From: Vallitalea sp.
GTDB lineage: Bacteria; Bacillota; Clostridia; Lachnospirales; Vallitaleaceae
DNA: 64,000 nucleotides
Reading direction: 5' to 3'
NCBI GenBank assembly: GCA_025210515.1
Contig: JAOARM010000041.1
Coordinates: 33,463-97,462, forward strand
This document shows, piece by piece, positions 12,301 to 19,570 of the stretch. The notes under the pieces are model-generated. The model made no database searches, was not told the origin of the DNA, and was given only the letters and a program-made list of their open reading frames with translations. The translations under genes and the position numbers were made by a program. Position 1 is the first letter of the stretch; every line of letters starts with the position of its first letter.

Positions 12301-13143
12301 TCAGCTAGAATGTCATATATTCTTAATCTAAAAGGGCCTTGTATATCTATAGATACAGCATGCTCATCTTCACTTGTAGCTATGCATCAAGGATGCAGAA
12401 GTTTGCAATACGGTGAAAGTAACTTGGCTATAGCAGGAGGTGTTAGGTTAATGTTTACACCTGAGATGCATATTCAGACCAGTAAGATGGAAATGCTTTC
12501 AAAAAGTGGTGTAGTAAAAACATTTGACAATGACGCAGATGGAACTAACTTAAGTGAAGGTGTGGCAGTAGTTATACTAAAAAGATTAGATGAAGCTATG
12601 AAAGATAATGATTATATATATGGCGTTATTAAAGGTTCAGGAGTTAATCAAGATGGAAAAACAAATGGTATTACTGCACCTAGTGCTAAGTCCCAGACAT
12701 CTCTTGAGATAGAAGTATATGAAAAAGCAGGAATAAATCCACAAGATATTAGTTATGTAGAAGCTCATGGAACAGGTACAAAACTAGGAGATCCAATTGA
12801 AGTTAAAGCATTAAAAAATGCTTTTTCCAAATATACAGATAAAAAACAATTCTGTGCCATTGGTTCTGTGAAAACTAATATTGGACACGCAACTATGGCA
12901 GCAGGTGTTATTAGTGTAATAAAAGTATTACTTTCTATGAAAAACAAACAAATACCACCATCATTACACTTTGATAAAGAAAACGAACATATTGGATTTA
13001 AAGATACACCATTTTTTGTTAATAATAAGTTGCGTTCGTGGGAAGTAGAAGAAGGTAACAAGCGATTAGCAGCAGTTAGTGCTTTTGGATTCAGTGGAAC
13101 TAACTGTCACCTTGTAATTGAAGAACCACCAAATTGGTTATAA
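3310..13143 (+). CDS. Trans-AT PKS: dock-KS-DH-KR-ACP-KS-(psACP)-ECH-ACP-ACP-KS
   Basis: Start taken at ATG 3310, which has GGGGGA six bases upstream; ATG 3295 in the same frame has no ribosome site. Approximate residues: docking 1-40, KS1 50-477, flanking subdomain 478-620, DH 630-890 (HxxxGxxxxP intact in DHIINGVPIVPG; DGVIQ), KR 902-1330 (TGGTGGLG, Tyr/Asn in YAYANNF, B-type Asp in GVIND), ACP 1398-1483, KS2 1527-1960 (TMCSS), Ser-less ACP-like insert 2009-2091, flanking subdomain to 2212, ECH2 2253-2502 (Lys in SKFSD, His in MHLETF), ACPs 2549-2625 and 2672-2750 (GVDSIS, GVDSIT), KS3 2844-3277. Module 1 should make an alkene; module 2 a beta-branch. KS3 stops at the end of the KS fold (IEEPPNWL); its flanking subdomain and processing domains are on the next protein. 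Confidence 0.95.
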   Translation: MSQINILRNEILQLVKKRIISPEEGKRRLKELNSNISNIQDTEKITSVKQEGIAIIGISGRFPGADYLWEYWDNLKEGKDHVKEIHNERWIMDNYYCEDIKKAGKTYSKFSGLLSNIYNFDPSFFNITPRESELMDPQQRIVLQESWKAIVNGGYTTQELDGANCGVFIGVRQGDYANIVKQEKPNINPQYLTGGSAAMIPSRIAYYLNLMGPSIAIDTACSSSMIAILQACDSISNGNCEMALAGGACVYATPEMHISTSKGGMLSRTGKCRSFDDDADGFVLSEGAGIVLLKSLDKAIEDKDYIYGVIKGWGANQDGKTNGITAPSSSAQYDLETNVYNKYNINPASISYVEAHGTGTKLGDPIELEALTKAFSTYTKEKQYCAIGSVKSNIGHTLAASGVASLIKVILCMQNKELVPSIHVNKENSHIDFANSPFYVINEHTNWNPIEGYKRRAAISSFGLSGTNGHLVIEEYNNKKVNVNENSFYICPISAKSKKALDESIKSFALWLQHNKSNVDIEDIAYTMGICRDHFKYRCCLIVKDIVELEYKLDELMKGQPSLLRDTSKTPNMLIELAQYYVAGNDADFTNLYTSGQKIPIESVGFDEKVYKVTSKMTENRIENISTLSDTIFKFTLYKNDYYIKDHIINGVPIVPGVVQLDLAKIAGNLGIGNNVTEIKDVKWISPIILEESSIDIEVALNKTDTGIAFTLRSKLNEDYQIHSKGIMNCSEEVKDTRVKIEDIKNRLIEKKQSFEIYNLYNRMGISYGDSMKTIDIIDYNEYEALAKLTLKASEEDVVIDHTINPAIMDGVIQSVIGFREIYELEDRRTYVPSSIGTIEIYNKLPNKGYVHITKKQNNLERKVFNINLLDHNGKVIVHIEDYTISPFNKGQISNNKQYDTLYFEPSWKQQELPINNSQQDKCLIIIQDKPSYTMDIHKYNMKAVYHIIFGYGYGKIADNMYMINPERQEDYQEVFEELRKKDISMENILFANQQVEQIENITTNNSQLPVQLLVLIKALTNIKGNTNMRLLYNYIVGEDITRPEYGAIAGLFRTVHIENPNIHCKLIATNQSIEDNEQKQILLNELFSNVDDAVDIHYDKNSTRWIRVFKEYLAHKENTLLVNKGVYIITGGTGGLGIIMANYLLSHYNAHVILVGRSSYESIEHKIQPLKHIGGYIDYYSCNISVDDEVQRLKQYVLSKYNKVDGIIHSAGVINDQFIINKTIDDFQKVIQPKKYGVLNLDSVFADVNLTFFAMFSAMASVIGNVGQSDYAYANNFIDLFSIKRNTLVKEGKRKGKTISINWPLWDSKGMTVDSNTETMLYKKYGMKKLTGEIGVEAFEKVLSSNRDQLAVIYGNVRNIRNYFTEYNRADQLPIASTNYIQENVHIVEETNVITKASEQDLRDYIIEYLKDIFSDVIKLDKDLIGENKTFEELGIDSLIIVNINWALEETFGNISKTLLFEYKTIGELSTYFMNNYKHILQNNFENTQPIKEKKQIRVEKKGCNNKIVQPSIDKKIHNIEEVIRSNNEDIAIIGLSGKYPMAEDVDTFFDNLSSGKDCIEEIPSNRWKIEEFYNEDKEALGSSYSKWGGFIDGVDLFDPLFFNIAPKEAELMDPQERLFLIESYKAIQDAGYNRESLTDYKVGVYASAMYSHYQLLGLDKQYKGSTQAINTSFSSIANRVSYYYDFRGPSMTIDTMCSSALTSIHLACDSIRNGSCEMALAGAVNLSLHPNKYLVLSQGKFMSTHGKCKSFGEGGDGYVPGEGVGVVILKSHRKAIQDKDQIYGVIKGSGLNHGGRTNGYSVPNPNEQGQLIKEVLEKNQIPKESITYIETHGTGTSLGDPIEISGLEKAFGTSNNGTKTCALGSVKSNIGHLEAAAGMASVTKVLMQMKHKKLVPSLHSTTLNPNINLDNLPFYVQQKYSDWNKLVNEHSKEEKFYPRRAGISAFGAGGSNGHLIIEEAPNRTKLPKPNQQLIILSGKTEDKLKAYAKTLFDYFNKDIESATDLTYNMEHIENNLIAYFQERFQHDVHKVTTLDNINDFGMDTVDLSIIGEKINSQYYIPMDVETIIQHKTIEDMAKYISIQCNKTSKCKMSEKLLLEDVAYTLQRGREAYPYRMALIVSNMNELVEKLSKYTSSEDTSAIYLGKQDNILEDINVDDLPHYIDNKDLHALGTLWTSGKNIDFKLLYQDEEATCISLPSYPLSLKRYWINSFEEKNSIITKSEIKVAQKNSNIKKLRTESNIMENKGALHYTGDEVSLKIIENNIAIVTLQDKEGKNTFSEQVINGLIAKFQEIQNNKEIKAVIVTGDEHIFCMGGTKQQLINISNRQSKFSDAPFLYKGLLQTNVPVIAAMQGHASGGGMLFGLYADIVIMAEEAVYSAVFTKYGFTPGMGGTYILKEKFGENIATEMMFTAKTYTGEELQKRGASVIMRKQNDVLKEALSIARLLADKPRKTLKALKKELASRKLAVLDEYIDIEEAMHLETFSQDMVQDRIKHYYRAKEEQPSNVQEIAASQEIKTHKLKSTQQVATQKIPSNIESVKHNNISPIQLDKIKKRLGEIVCKTLHLDEGDINFELSFREIGVDSISSVEIVRDVNKDFDIHLDAVIIYDYPTIYDFAVYIKESMEQKELPHSEQSSKIGQSNAVKWGMKKNKEKARKPIEKHKANNLKISQKDIINKIKLITQNTLHIEKEDITDNMSFKDMGVDSITSVELIRDINKAYSLQMDAIMTYDYPNINLLSSYVYEQLQYAESIVEDNKIDDIPQTPIEDIQESHINKTQDPNTQTNRKLSLKSPKKSYRGIIEESYITDYSSLHKEESSKSVKEIIKDNKDNKHNKTIEETSSRLSDIAIVGIAGKFPGANNVNEFWENLKNGVDSVTKIPSNRWDYKAYFDSNPRTPNKSYSTVGGFLDDYDQFDPLFFNISPLEAEAMDPQQRLFLQVAWQGLEDAGYTIESLSGSKCGVFVGAAQSDYSEYLKNTEAENSAEAFTGLSPAVLSARMSYILNLKGPCISIDTACSSSLVAMHQGCRSLQYGESNLAIAGGVRLMFTPEMHIQTSKMEMLSKSGVVKTFDNDADGTNLSEGVAVVILKRLDEAMKDNDYIYGVIKGSGVNQDGKTNGITAPSAKSQTSLEIEVYEKAGINPQDISYVEAHGTGTKLGDPIEVKALKNAFSKYTDKKQFCAIGSVKTNIGHATMAAGVISVIKVLLSMKNKQIPPSLHFDKENEHIGFKDTPFFVNNKLRSWEVEEGNKRLAAVSAFGFSGTNCHLVIEEPPNWL
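9334..9582 (+). other. ACP-like insert without phosphopantetheine Ser (Ser to Thr)
   Basis: This domain of about 80 residues lies between KS2 and its flanking subdomain. It follows the helix ...KLKAYAKTLFDYF and precedes the usual DVAYTLQRGREA motif. It has the helical ACP pattern and the GxDS position, but reads GMDTVD (Thr codon ACA 9445-9447), so it cannot carry a phosphopantetheine arm by the normal chemistry. Three equivalent inserts occur in other proteins of this line. Confidence 0.72.
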
Positions 13144-13157
13144 TAGGAGCGTTTAAT

Positions 13158-16100
13158 ATGAAAAAATTAGTTCTAGATAAAAGTTATAATACCAAAAAAG
13201 ATAGAATACAAGACAATACCACCTCATATTTGGTGGTATTGTCTGCAAAAACTAAAGAAAGCTTATTACATAAAATATATGATTTACATAAATGGTTAAC
13301 GAAAGAAGGTAATGATTTCCCATTAGGACATATATCATATACCTTACTTGTGGCAAGAAATCACTATGCTTGCCGTTATGCTGTTGTAATTAATGAAAAA
13401 AAATCGTTAATACAAATACTAGATAAATGTTTTCGTGAAAAAGATTTGCATACTAATATTTCAGAAAGTGGTAATAAGGGTAAGCAATGTAGTGAAGAAC
13501 ATATAGATAATATATTAAATACTACAGTAGAAGAAAGATTTTCCCAACAAAATATGGCTACATTGGCAGCACATTATCTCAGTGGAGGCAGTGTATTATG
13601 GAAAGAACTATTTCAGAATAGTTCTTGTCGGAAAATACCTATGCCAACATATCACTTTGTTAACGATAGCTATTGGGTAGAAGCATCTAAACAAGAAGAT
13701 GAACAGTTAGATTGTATAAAAAAACAAAAAGTAATAGATGTAATGCATCCTCTAGTAGATTATAATACTTCTAATTTACATGAAGTATCTTTTGAGAAGA
13801 AGCTAATTCCTACAGAGTTTTTTATGGAGCATCACCAAGTAGGTAAAGAGCTAATACTACCTGGTGTAGCATATTTGGAAATGGCACGATATTGTTCAGA
13901 AGCATTATCACCTAACAAAAAAGTAGTAAAACTTACGGATATTAGATGGCATCACTCAATATCTTTGAAGGAAAAAGATGAGAATAAGACAGTAAAAATC
14001 CAATTTCAGACAACAACTGATGATAATAATAAATTATATTATCAAGTTGTTAGCGAAGATGAACTATTAGAAGACAATAGAATTCATGGAATAGGTAATA
14101 TCTATATGGATTCTAATTATGAAAGTAATACAAATATAATACCAATAGAAGAAGTAAAATCAAGATGTGAGTCTCATATGTCAAAACAAGAGTGTTATAC
14201 TCAGTTTCATCAACGGGGCTTACATTTAGGAGAAAGCTTCCAATCAATTAAATCATTATATGTGGGGCATAATGAAGGTATTGGATCATTAGTTCTTCCA
14301 TCAATACGCGAAGAAGATTTTACAGATTATTTATTACATCCTACTTTGATGGATGGTGCATTAGAAACAGTAATTGGAATTGTTAATGCAAATACCCAAG
14401 ATAAAAATGCCACAACATTACCTTATAAAATAGAAGAAGTTACAATCTATAATCCTCTTAATACCAATTGTTATGCTTATTCTAGATTATCAAAAGAGTA
14501 TAATAATGAAGATGATGAGGCATTTGATGTAGACATATTAGATGAACAAGGACATATTCTTGTAAGTATCAAAGGATTTACATTAAAGAGGTTATCAAGT
14601 AATTACAGAGAAGATATAGAAAGTAAATGTTATACATATATACCTTATTGGGAGAAGAAAGAAATCAAAGAAAGCACATCTACAAAAGAAACTATTATAT
14701 TAGTTAATGCTAATGAAGAAGTGGAAAATATACTTAGAACTTCACATGAGGTAGTTACAGTTAATCTATCAGATTTGTATAAGGAGAAAGGAAATAATCA
14801 TTACACAGTTAATAAGTATAATTCTGATGATTATATAAAAGTTATAGAAAATATTACTAATAAGCAAATAATACCAACCACAATTATGTGGTTTGATTCC
14901 ATAAATTCTATGAGTAAAGAAATTGCTATAGATAATTTATATCCTGTATATCATTTAACTAAAGGGCTTATTAACCTTAATATAAGTAAAAATATGAAAT
15001 TATTATATATGTATCGTAGTAATGAAATAGAAGCTAAACATGCTGCTATTAGTGCTTTTCTTAAATCTGTTAAACAGGAACAACCTACAATAAAAGCAAA
15101 AGTAGTACGTGTTGATAATGATACTACTATTAAGAAAGTTATCACAGATGAGTTACTTGAAGAAACATATAGTAGGGAAGAGGTATCTTATGAAAAAGAT
15201 CAACGTTCAATACGAATATTAAAAGAAGTAGAATTAGATGATACTCCTTCTAAACCATGTTATAAAGAGGGTGGAGTATACCTAATTACAGGTGGCTTAG
15301 GTGGTATTGGGTTAAAACTTGCCAAGTATATTACAGAAAAAGCTAAATGTAATATTATACTTACAGGAAGATCCGCATTAGATAAACATAAACAAAGGGA
15401 TATTAATAATCTGTTAGAAAGCGGATGTAAAGTAGAGTATATAAGAAGCGATATTACTGATAAAGAACAAGTAGAGAAGCTTATTAATTATACAAAAAAA
15501 CAATATGGAAAAATAAACGGAGTTTTTCATGTAGCAGGATTAACTAGTGATAAACTTCTTAGAGAAAAGACTATAGATGAGGCTATGACAGTTATTAATC
15601 CAAAAGTTATTGGAACTGTCAATTTAGATAAGGCACTTACAAATGAAGATGTTGAATACATGGTAATGTTTTCATCCGTTGCTTCAGTTGGTGGTAATAT
15701 AGCTCAATGTGATTACGCTTATGGTAATGCTTTTATGGATTATTATAGACAAAATAGAGAGTATATGAATGTAATTAACTGGTCATTATGGGAAGACGGT
15801 GGCATGACATTAGATGACTCCACTATGAAATTATATAAAGAGGTAAAAGGATTAAAGCCGTTAAGTACCCAACCAGCACTAGAAGTAATGGATAAAATTA
15901 TTAAGAGCACATATAACCAAGTTGTTGTTATAGATGGACAGAAAGATAAAATCGAGAAAGCTCTAGGAAAAAATAAAAACGAAAAAACACTTACTGATTC
16001 ATCGTCTGTTAATGCTACTGAAATGAGAGAATACGTTTTTTTGAAATTGAAGAAAATGATACACAATATGTTAAAGGTAAAAGAAAATCATATTAAGATT

Positions 16101-19100
16101 GATGATGATTTTTCTAAGTTTGGATTTAATTCTATTACCTTTACTCAATATGCTAATGAGATAAATGATGCTTTTAAAGTAGCAATAACTCCAGCTATAT
16201 TTTTTGAATACACTATGATAGATAGCTTTACTGATTATATTATGGACAAATATGCTAAGGAAGTAGAAGAATCATATTCAAATAGTTCATCTACAGTAAT
16301 TAAGAAAAGCGCTAATGAAAAAGTTATTAAACGTCCTATTAGAAACATGAAGAAAATCAACATACAAGATAATAAGTCAATTAAGGTAGAAGATAATAAG
16401 GTAACTAATAAAGAAACAGAATTTGCTGTTATTGGTATGGATGGTATGATGCCTATGAGTGAGAATTTAGATGAATTCTTCGAGCATCTAGTTTCAGAAG
16501 ATGATCTGATTTCTGAAATACCTCAAGAACGTTGGGACTATAAAGAATATTACAGTGAGACAGGTCATGAACCTAATAAGACCTTTGCAAAATGGGGCGG
16601 CTTCATGAAAGAAATAGATAAATTTGACAGTGGATTCTTTTCTATTTCTCCAAGAGAAGCAGAGCTTATGGATCCACAACAACGACTTTTCCTTCAATCT
16701 GTATGGAAAACTATTGAAGATGCAGGGTACAATCCAAGAAGCTTAGCAGGAAGTAAAACAGGTCTATTCGTAGGAGTATCTACTATTGACTATTATGACA
16801 TGATGAAAGAAAAAGGAGTACCACTTGATGCCCAGTTATCAACAGGTGTATCCCATTGTTTATTAGCTAATCGAATATCTTATCTTCTTGATTTACATGG
16901 GCCAAGTGAACCTGTTGATACTGCATGTTCAAGCTCTCTTATTGCTATTCACAGAGCAATTTCATCTATTATGTCAGGTGATTGTGAATTAGCTATAGCA
17001 GGTGGAGTTAATATACTAGCTAGTCCTATGTTGTTTATTACTTTTGGTAAAGCAGGTATGTTAAGTAAAGATGGAAGATGTAAAGCGTTTGATAAATCAG
17101 CTAATGGATATGTAAGAGGTGAAGGAGTAGGGTCAATACTTATTAAACCATTAAGTAAAGCAGAAGCTGATGGAGATCATATATATGGAGTTATTAAATC
17201 TACAGCAATTAATCATGGAGGGAAAGTTAATTCAATTACTTCACCTAATCCAAATGCTCAGAAAGAACTCCTAAAAACAGCTTATGAGAAAGCAAATATT
17301 AATCCTGCTACAGTATCATATATTGAAGCTCATGGAACAGGTACAAGTCTTGGAGATCCTATTGAAATTAATGCCCTAAATAGTGCATTTACCAATATGA
17401 TTAAACAGTATGATGATGATATAGATAACACTAACTACATTGGAATTGGGACAGTAAAGACTAATATTGGGCATTTGGAGACAGCAGCAGGAATAGCAGG
17501 TGTGTTAAAAGTATTATTAAGCTTCAAACATAAGAAAATACCGGGTAATGTTCATTTGAAAGAGGTTAATCCATATATTAACCTAGAGGACTCACCTTTC
17601 TATTTAGTTAAAAGAACACAACACTGGGAGGCAATTAAAGATAAACACGGTAACAAATACCCAAGAAGAGCAGGAATAAGCTCTTTTGGATTTGGTGGTG
17701 CTAATGCTCACGTTGTATTAGAGGAATACAATCCACCTAATGATATCTCAACACCTATAACACAGAATAAAGAACAACTTATTGTATTATCTGCTAGAAA
17801 CGAAGATAGATTAAAAGAATACACAAAATTACTTCTTGCCTATCTTCAAAAGACATCTAGACATGAGCATTATTTAACGTTATTACATGATGATATATTA
17901 AATATTCTTGCACAATCACTACAGATTGAAAAGGAATATATTGGACAGGAAGAATTACAAGAGTATGGTATGGATGCTATTAGCTATAATGATTTTGTTA
18001 GAAAAATATCAAGCCAGTATAATATAGAATTTAATAATATTACAATGGAAGAACACAATACAGTTAATAAAATCTTAAAATTATTAGAAAGTGAACATAT
18101 CAATAAAATTAGAGAATATTATAAATCAAATAATAATCTGGATATTTCACTTGATGATATAGCTTATACATTACAAGTAGGTCGTGATGCTATGGATTAT
18201 AGACTAGCATGTGTTTCAACATCAATAGAACAGCTAATCAATGGGTTGACAGGATATCTTGATGATAAGCCTATTGCAGGAGTTTGCGTTGGCTCAAGTA
18301 AAAGGACAGATAGGGAAAAAGGAAATATAAGTGAAGAAGAAAGCATTATAAGAATTGCAGAAAAATGGGTAAAAGGAACAGATTATGATTGGGAAGATGC
18401 ATTTAGTGGACAAAAGTGTCTAAGAATTTCCTTACCTACTTATCCTTTCCTACGAAAAAGACATTGGTTTGATAAGCTTATATCAAATACAACGCCTTCA
18501 CATAAAGATTATAAGATAACATCATCTTTAGAAACAAAGTCATTGAATAAACATAAAATAGAACACAAAACAGAAGATAAAAAAATTGATAAAACAATAG
18601 ATAAAGCTACTACAATAGAGCCATATACTTATAAGAAAGTCTATAATACTTATAATACAAAAGACAATCCTTATACAGGTAATGAAGTTACTCTAGAAAT
18701 TATACATAACCATATTGCATTAGTTATTATGGAAGATAAAGAGAACAAAAATATGTTTTCAGAAAGCCTAATTCAAGGGTTAGAATTTACCTTTGATAAA
18801 ATTCATCAAAATAAAGATATTAAAGTAGTTGTCGTTACAGGTTATGATAATGTATTTAGTATGGGTGGAACTCAACACCAGCTAAACGCAATTGCAGACG
18901 AGAAAAATCAATTTACAGATATACCTTTCTTATTTAGAGGCTTTTTAGAATCTGAAATCCCTGTTATTTCAGCTATGCAAGGTCATGCAAGTGGAGGGGG
19001 TATGCTATTTGGTTTATATGCTGATATGGTGGTAATGTCTAATGAAAGTATATACACGGCTTCTTTTATGAAATATGGATTTACTCCAGGTATGGGAGCA

Positions 19101-19526
19101 ACATATATATTAAAAGAAAAGTTAGGTGCAAACGTAGCAACAGAGATGATGTATACTGCCAAGTATTATAAAGGAGAAGATCTGAAAAATAAAGGAGCTT
19201 CAGTTATTTTTAGAGACCGAAAAGACGTATTAAATGAAGCACTAAGCATTGCAAAGCAATTAATTGATAAGCCTAGAAATACACTAAAAGTATTAAAAGA
19301 AGAATTAAGTAGACGAGCGATAGATCAGTTAACTCATGTATTAGATAGTGAAGTAATTATGCATAATAAAACATTTACAGATAATGAAGTAAAAAAACGT
19401 ATCTATGCTCAATTTAATCAAGGAAAACAAAAAACAAAGTATAATACTCTTCAACATATTATAGATGGGGTGGCTAGAGGCGAGTTAACGCCAGAAAAAG
19501 CACAAGACTTACGCAAACAATTATAG
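13158..19526 (+). CDS. Trans-AT PKS: (KS flanking subdomain)-DH-KR-ACP-KS-(psACP)-ECH-dock
   Basis: Start chosen at ATG 13158 with TAGGAG at 13144-13149; an upstream in-frame ATG at 13134 overlaps the previous gene. The protein (2122 aa) opens with the flanking subdomain belonging to the KS at the end of the preceding protein (24-185, from SYLVVLSAK). Then DH 196-480 (EHHQVGKELILPG, one residue longer than HxxxGxxxxP; DGALE), KR 495-935 (TGGLGGIG, YAYGNAF, B-type Asp), ACP 955-1035 (GFNSI, Asp before Ser replaced by Asn), KS 1088-1525 (TACSSS, HGTGT), Ser-less ACP insert 1571-1650, flanking subdomain to 1768, ECH2 1837-2080 and a docking segment 2096-2122 (ARGELTPEKAQ). The ECH has Gln (KNQFTD) where the PksI-type catalytic Lys is expected. 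Its tandem ACPs are on the next protein. Confidence 0.94.
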   Translation: MKKLVLDKSYNTKKDRIQDNTTSYLVVLSAKTKESLLHKIYDLHKWLTKEGNDFPLGHISYTLLVARNHYACRYAVVINEKKSLIQILDKCFREKDLHTNISESGNKGKQCSEEHIDNILNTTVEERFSQQNMATLAAHYLSGGSVLWKELFQNSSCRKIPMPTYHFVNDSYWVEASKQEDEQLDCIKKQKVIDVMHPLVDYNTSNLHEVSFEKKLIPTEFFMEHHQVGKELILPGVAYLEMARYCSEALSPNKKVVKLTDIRWHHSISLKEKDENKTVKIQFQTTTDDNNKLYYQVVSEDELLEDNRIHGIGNIYMDSNYESNTNIIPIEEVKSRCESHMSKQECYTQFHQRGLHLGESFQSIKSLYVGHNEGIGSLVLPSIREEDFTDYLLHPTLMDGALETVIGIVNANTQDKNATTLPYKIEEVTIYNPLNTNCYAYSRLSKEYNNEDDEAFDVDILDEQGHILVSIKGFTLKRLSSNYREDIESKCYTYIPYWEKKEIKESTSTKETIILVNANEEVENILRTSHEVVTVNLSDLYKEKGNNHYTVNKYNSDDYIKVIENITNKQIIPTTIMWFDSINSMSKEIAIDNLYPVYHLTKGLINLNISKNMKLLYMYRSNEIEAKHAAISAFLKSVKQEQPTIKAKVVRVDNDTTIKKVITDELLEETYSREEVSYEKDQRSIRILKEVELDDTPSKPCYKEGGVYLITGGLGGIGLKLAKYITEKAKCNIILTGRSALDKHKQRDINNLLESGCKVEYIRSDITDKEQVEKLINYTKKQYGKINGVFHVAGLTSDKLLREKTIDEAMTVINPKVIGTVNLDKALTNEDVEYMVMFSSVASVGGNIAQCDYAYGNAFMDYYRQNREYMNVINWSLWEDGGMTLDDSTMKLYKEVKGLKPLSTQPALEVMDKIIKSTYNQVVVIDGQKDKIEKALGKNKNEKTLTDSSSVNATEMREYVFLKLKKMIHNMLKVKENHIKIDDDFSKFGFNSITFTQYANEINDAFKVAITPAIFFEYTMIDSFTDYIMDKYAKEVEESYSNSSSTVIKKSANEKVIKRPIRNMKKINIQDNKSIKVEDNKVTNKETEFAVIGMDGMMPMSENLDEFFEHLVSEDDLISEIPQERWDYKEYYSETGHEPNKTFAKWGGFMKEIDKFDSGFFSISPREAELMDPQQRLFLQSVWKTIEDAGYNPRSLAGSKTGLFVGVSTIDYYDMMKEKGVPLDAQLSTGVSHCLLANRISYLLDLHGPSEPVDTACSSSLIAIHRAISSIMSGDCELAIAGGVNILASPMLFITFGKAGMLSKDGRCKAFDKSANGYVRGEGVGSILIKPLSKAEADGDHIYGVIKSTAINHGGKVNSITSPNPNAQKELLKTAYEKANINPATVSYIEAHGTGTSLGDPIEINALNSAFTNMIKQYDDDIDNTNYIGIGTVKTNIGHLETAAGIAGVLKVLLSFKHKKIPGNVHLKEVNPYINLEDSPFYLVKRTQHWEAIKDKHGNKYPRRAGISSFGFGGANAHVVLEEYNPPNDISTPITQNKEQLIVLSARNEDRLKEYTKLLLAYLQKTSRHEHYLTLLHDDILNILAQSLQIEKEYIGQEELQEYGMDAISYNDFVRKISSQYNIEFNNITMEEHNTVNKILKLLESEHINKIREYYKSNNNLDISLDDIAYTLQVGRDAMDYRLACVSTSIEQLINGLTGYLDDKPIAGVCVGSSKRTDREKGNISEEESIIRIAEKWVKGTDYDWEDAFSGQKCLRISLPTYPFLRKRHWFDKLISNTTPSHKDYKITSSLETKSLNKHKIEHKTEDKKIDKTIDKATTIEPYTYKKVYNTYNTKDNPYTGNEVTLEIIHNHIALVIMEDKENKNMFSESLIQGLEFTFDKIHQNKDIKVVVVTGYDNVFSMGGTQHQLNAIADEKNQFTDIPFLFRGFLESEIPVISAMQGHASGGGMLFGLYADMVVMSNESIYTASFMKYGFTPGMGATYILKEKLGANVATEMMYTAKYYKGEDLKNKGASVIFRDRKDVLNEALSIAKQLIDKPRNTLKVLKEELSRRAIDQLTHVLDSEVIMHNKTFTDNEVKKRIYAQFNQGKQKTKYNTLQHIIDGVARGELTPEKAQDLRKQL
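13211..13244 (+). repeat. Perfect 13-bp inverted repeat (hairpin) in the 5' coding region
   Basis: AGACAATACCACC (13211-13223) is followed by an 8-base loop and GGTGGTATTGTCT (13232-13244), with no mismatch. It starts about 50 bases after the start codon of the PKS gene at 13158, in the codons just before the conserved VVLSAK of the flanking subdomain. No T-run follows, so it is not a standard intrinsic terminator. Confidence 0.85.
17868..18107 (+). other. ACP-like insert without phosphopantetheine Ser (Ser to Ala)
   Basis: A second ACP-like domain between a KS and its flanking subdomain. The helical pattern and GxDS context are kept (EEYIGQEELQEYGMDA is the approximate region; the exact motif is GMDAIS), with Ala codon GCT at 17976-17978 replacing Ser. 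The flanking subdomain resumes after it at DDIAYTLQVGRDAM. It is followed by an ECH domain, as in the insert at 9334. Confidence 0.75.
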
Positions 19527-19570
19527 CGTATTCCTTACAAATGTCATGAATAACAATGGAGGGATGAATA

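Noticed and set aside
13134..13157. Earlier in-frame ATG at 13134 for the third PKS gene
   Set aside because: It lies inside the end of the preceding gene; ATG 13158 has TAGGAG eight bases upstream.
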